From positions 2,287,245 to 2,351,244 of the forward strand of contig NC_051119.1 in assembly GCF_014839805.1 (NCBI RefSeq): a DNA stretch of 64,000 nt, given 5' to 3'. The stretch is from Manduca sexta (taxonomy: Eukaryota > Arthropoda > Insecta > Lepidoptera > Sphingidae). Position numbers and translations under genes: made by a program. Shown here piece by piece: positions 62,248-64,000 of the stretch; position 1 is the stretch's first letter, and each line of letters starts with the position of its first letter. The notes below the pieces were generated by a model. That model saw nothing but the letters and a program-made list of their open reading frames with translations. It did no database searches and had not been told where the DNA came from.

Positions 62248-64000
62248 TCAAGGTCTATAAAAATCGGTGAATTTCACCCGACGTCCAGAACGAGTGACGT
62301 ACTCTTTTGTAATATCTGGTGAGGGCTCATCGTTATGGTCAGACAGTATGAAGGCCGGTTTAATTCGGTCTATCGATACTGTGACCTCCTTGTTTTTAAA
62401 CAATATTTTAAAAATTTTATCCCCTCTATACAAAACTTTATGAGGACCTGAATAAGCCGGTTGAGTGAACCACGTGAAGCGTCTTCACGAAGGAAAACGT
62501 GATCACAGGTGGCGAGATCCTTAAAAATAAAAATTTTCGGCTTGCCATGATGAGTTGTAGGTGTCGGTTGTAGTTTTCTGGCGAAGTTTCTAATACGGGC
62601 AATAAATTCGGACGTATCCGTGGTACCCACCGTAGTAGAGTCGAAAAATTCGCCCGGTAATCTCAATGGTTCGCCGTACACCAATTCGGCCGAGGAAGAC
62701 TGGAGGTCTTCTTTAACGGCAGTTCGAATACCTAACAACACCCACGGTAGTGACTCGGTCCATCTATCATTCCCATGGCATACGATCGCAGCTTTGAGTT
62801 GCCTGTGAAACCGCTCCACCAGGCCGTTACATGCCGGGTGGTAAGCTGTAGTCTGCCTATGCTCGAATCCGGCTATCCTAGACAAACACTGAAAGAGGGC
62901 CGACTCGAACTGGCGGCCACGATCAGTTGTAATGTTTGTAGGACAGCCGAATCGACCTATCCAGCCCGACAGTAAGGCTTTGGCAACTGTTTCTGCTGTG
63001 ATGTCTTCAATCGGTATTGCTTCCGGCCATCGAGTGAAACGATCAACTGCCGTTAGGCAATACCGATACCCACATGAGAGAGGCAGAGGTCCCACAAGGT
63101 CAATGTGGATATGTTTAAAGCGCGCTCGAGGTAAATTGAAGCTGCCTAGTGGAGCGGTCACATGACGACTCACCTTGGCGCGCTGGCATGAAATACAGGA
63201 TCGCGCCCAGTCTCTGCAGTCTTTACGTATTCCTGGCCACACGTAACGTTCGGCAATTAACTTGGCCGATGCATTGGCGCCAGGGTGACTGTATGCATGA
63301 AGACTGTCAAAGATCTGCTTCCGAAAGAACTTTGGCACGAATGGTCTAGAAGTCGGCGTACTGACGTCGCAGTACAGGGGTACTCGACTTCCAGGTACTT
63401 GAAGTTTCTCCAGGCGCAGTGATGAACCTTCTTCTAATAGCTTAGAGTTCAGGATCCGAAGCTTGGCCCTTGGCTAATGTCTCGAGGTCGACAGGTACTC
63501 CCAGTTCTTCAATCCGCGACAGGGTATCGGCTACGACGTTGTCTTTCCCTGATATATGACGGATGTCGGTCGTGAACTGAGAGATGAAATCAAGGTGTCT
63601 ATACTGCCTTGGCGAACAGTTTTTCTTCCTTTCGTGGAAGGCGAAACTGATCGGTTTGTGGTCAGTATAGACAACGAAATGCCTGGCCTCGAGCATATGT
63701 CGGAAGTATTTGACTGCTTCGTAAATGGCGAGCAGTTACCTATCATAAGGCGAGTACTTTACCTGAGAAGGGCTTAACTTCTGAGAGAAAAAGCTAAAGG
63801 CTGCCACGAGTCGTCCTTCAGCTGTTGGAGAACTGCGCCAATCGCCTTGTCTGACGCATCAGTCACTAGGGCGAGTTGTGCGGTGCAGTCTGGGTGGGCT
63901 AATAGAGCGGCGTTAGCAAGGCTTTCCTTGCAGGCTTCGAAGGCTACTAGGGCGTCACCTGTTAAATCAATCGGATGTGATCCCTTAACCGACCCAGTTA
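62248..64000 (-). pseudogene. Ty3/Gypsy-like pol (RNase H and integrase), decayed
   Basis: Read on the - strand from the window edge: the end of reverse transcriptase and RNase H (L-V-T-D-A-S-D-K-A-I-G-A-V-L, then Y-T-D-H-K-P and H-I-S-G-K-D-N-V-V-A-D-T-L-S-R). Next is an integrase zinc finger, H-x3-H (H-A-Y-S-H) with C-I-S-C. Then comes the integrase core with D in H-I-D-L-V-G-P, D in T-T-D-R-G and E in G-L-V-E-R-F-H. A basic C-terminal tail ends at 62248. The wording resembles the CsRn1/Kabuki branch of Gypsy elements, but this is a guess. The frame is broken by a one-base loss near 63790, a nonsense codon at 63736-63738, a one-base insertion near 63447 and a one-base loss near 62473, so this copy cannot make a whole polyprotein. 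gag, protease and most of reverse transcriptase are outside the window. Confidence 0.9.

Noticed and set aside
62620..63777. + strand open frames across the Gypsy-like pol
   Set aside because: They are antisense shadows of the integrase and RNase H frames.
1..64000. CRISPR arrays, bacterial operons, phage or plasmid modules
   Set aside because: No regularly spaced direct repeats with unique spacers, no Shine-Dalgarno-led ORF runs; the sequence is eukaryotic.

Overview
The window reads as nuclear DNA of an insect, most probably a moth or butterfly. It is AT-rich and intron-rich. It is packed with short retroposons carrying RNA polymerase III promoter boxes, Helitron-like elements ending in CTAG, an R1-clade LINE fragment and a mariner. 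There are three runs of exactly 500 N. The lepidopteran assignment is inference from repeat types and from one gene; no species can be named.

Only two host genes can be supported. At the left edge (1-2990, + strand) lie the last three exons of a chitin deacetylase. All splice junctions are visible in phase 0, and both introns are invaded by repeats. Near 23.2 kb (- strand) is the first coding exon of an unidentified secreted or membrane protein: an ATG, a signal peptide and a GTAAGT donor. The same exon appears again near 47.0 kb.

The main structural feature is a near-identical repetition. About 19.77-36.66 kb (copy A) recurs at about 43.62-58.91 kb (copy B). Copy B starts at the first base after an N gap. 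The copies differ by scattered substitutions, homopolymer lengths and clean presence or absence of transposons. This is best explained as two haplotypes of one locus laid end to end by the assembler; a true segmental duplication is the alternative. The pair is useful because it supplies empty sites that define element boundaries: a SINE with a 13-bp target duplication, a MITE with an 8-bp target duplication, an R1 LINE fragment, and a Helitron at an A|T site.

Layout: 1-3 kb chitin deacetylase; 3-19.5 kb dispersed repeats (SINEs, Helitrons, MITEs, a 5'-truncated LINE at 13.2-14.4 kb); 19.8-36.7 kb copy A; 36.7-43.1 kb sequence unique to this side; 43.6-58.9 kb copy B; 58.9-60.4 kb Helitron and mariner running into a gap; 60.4-61.6 kb unassigned; 61.6-64.0 kb a decayed Ty3/Gypsy-like element on the - strand.

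I found no bacterial-style operon, CRISPR array, viral genome or coherent new multi-gene system. The less ordinary items are the small structured DNA elements (hAT-like MITEs, a foldback family, long perfect hairpins), an unrecognised ORF relic preserved differently in the two haplotypes, and the orphan signal-peptide exon.
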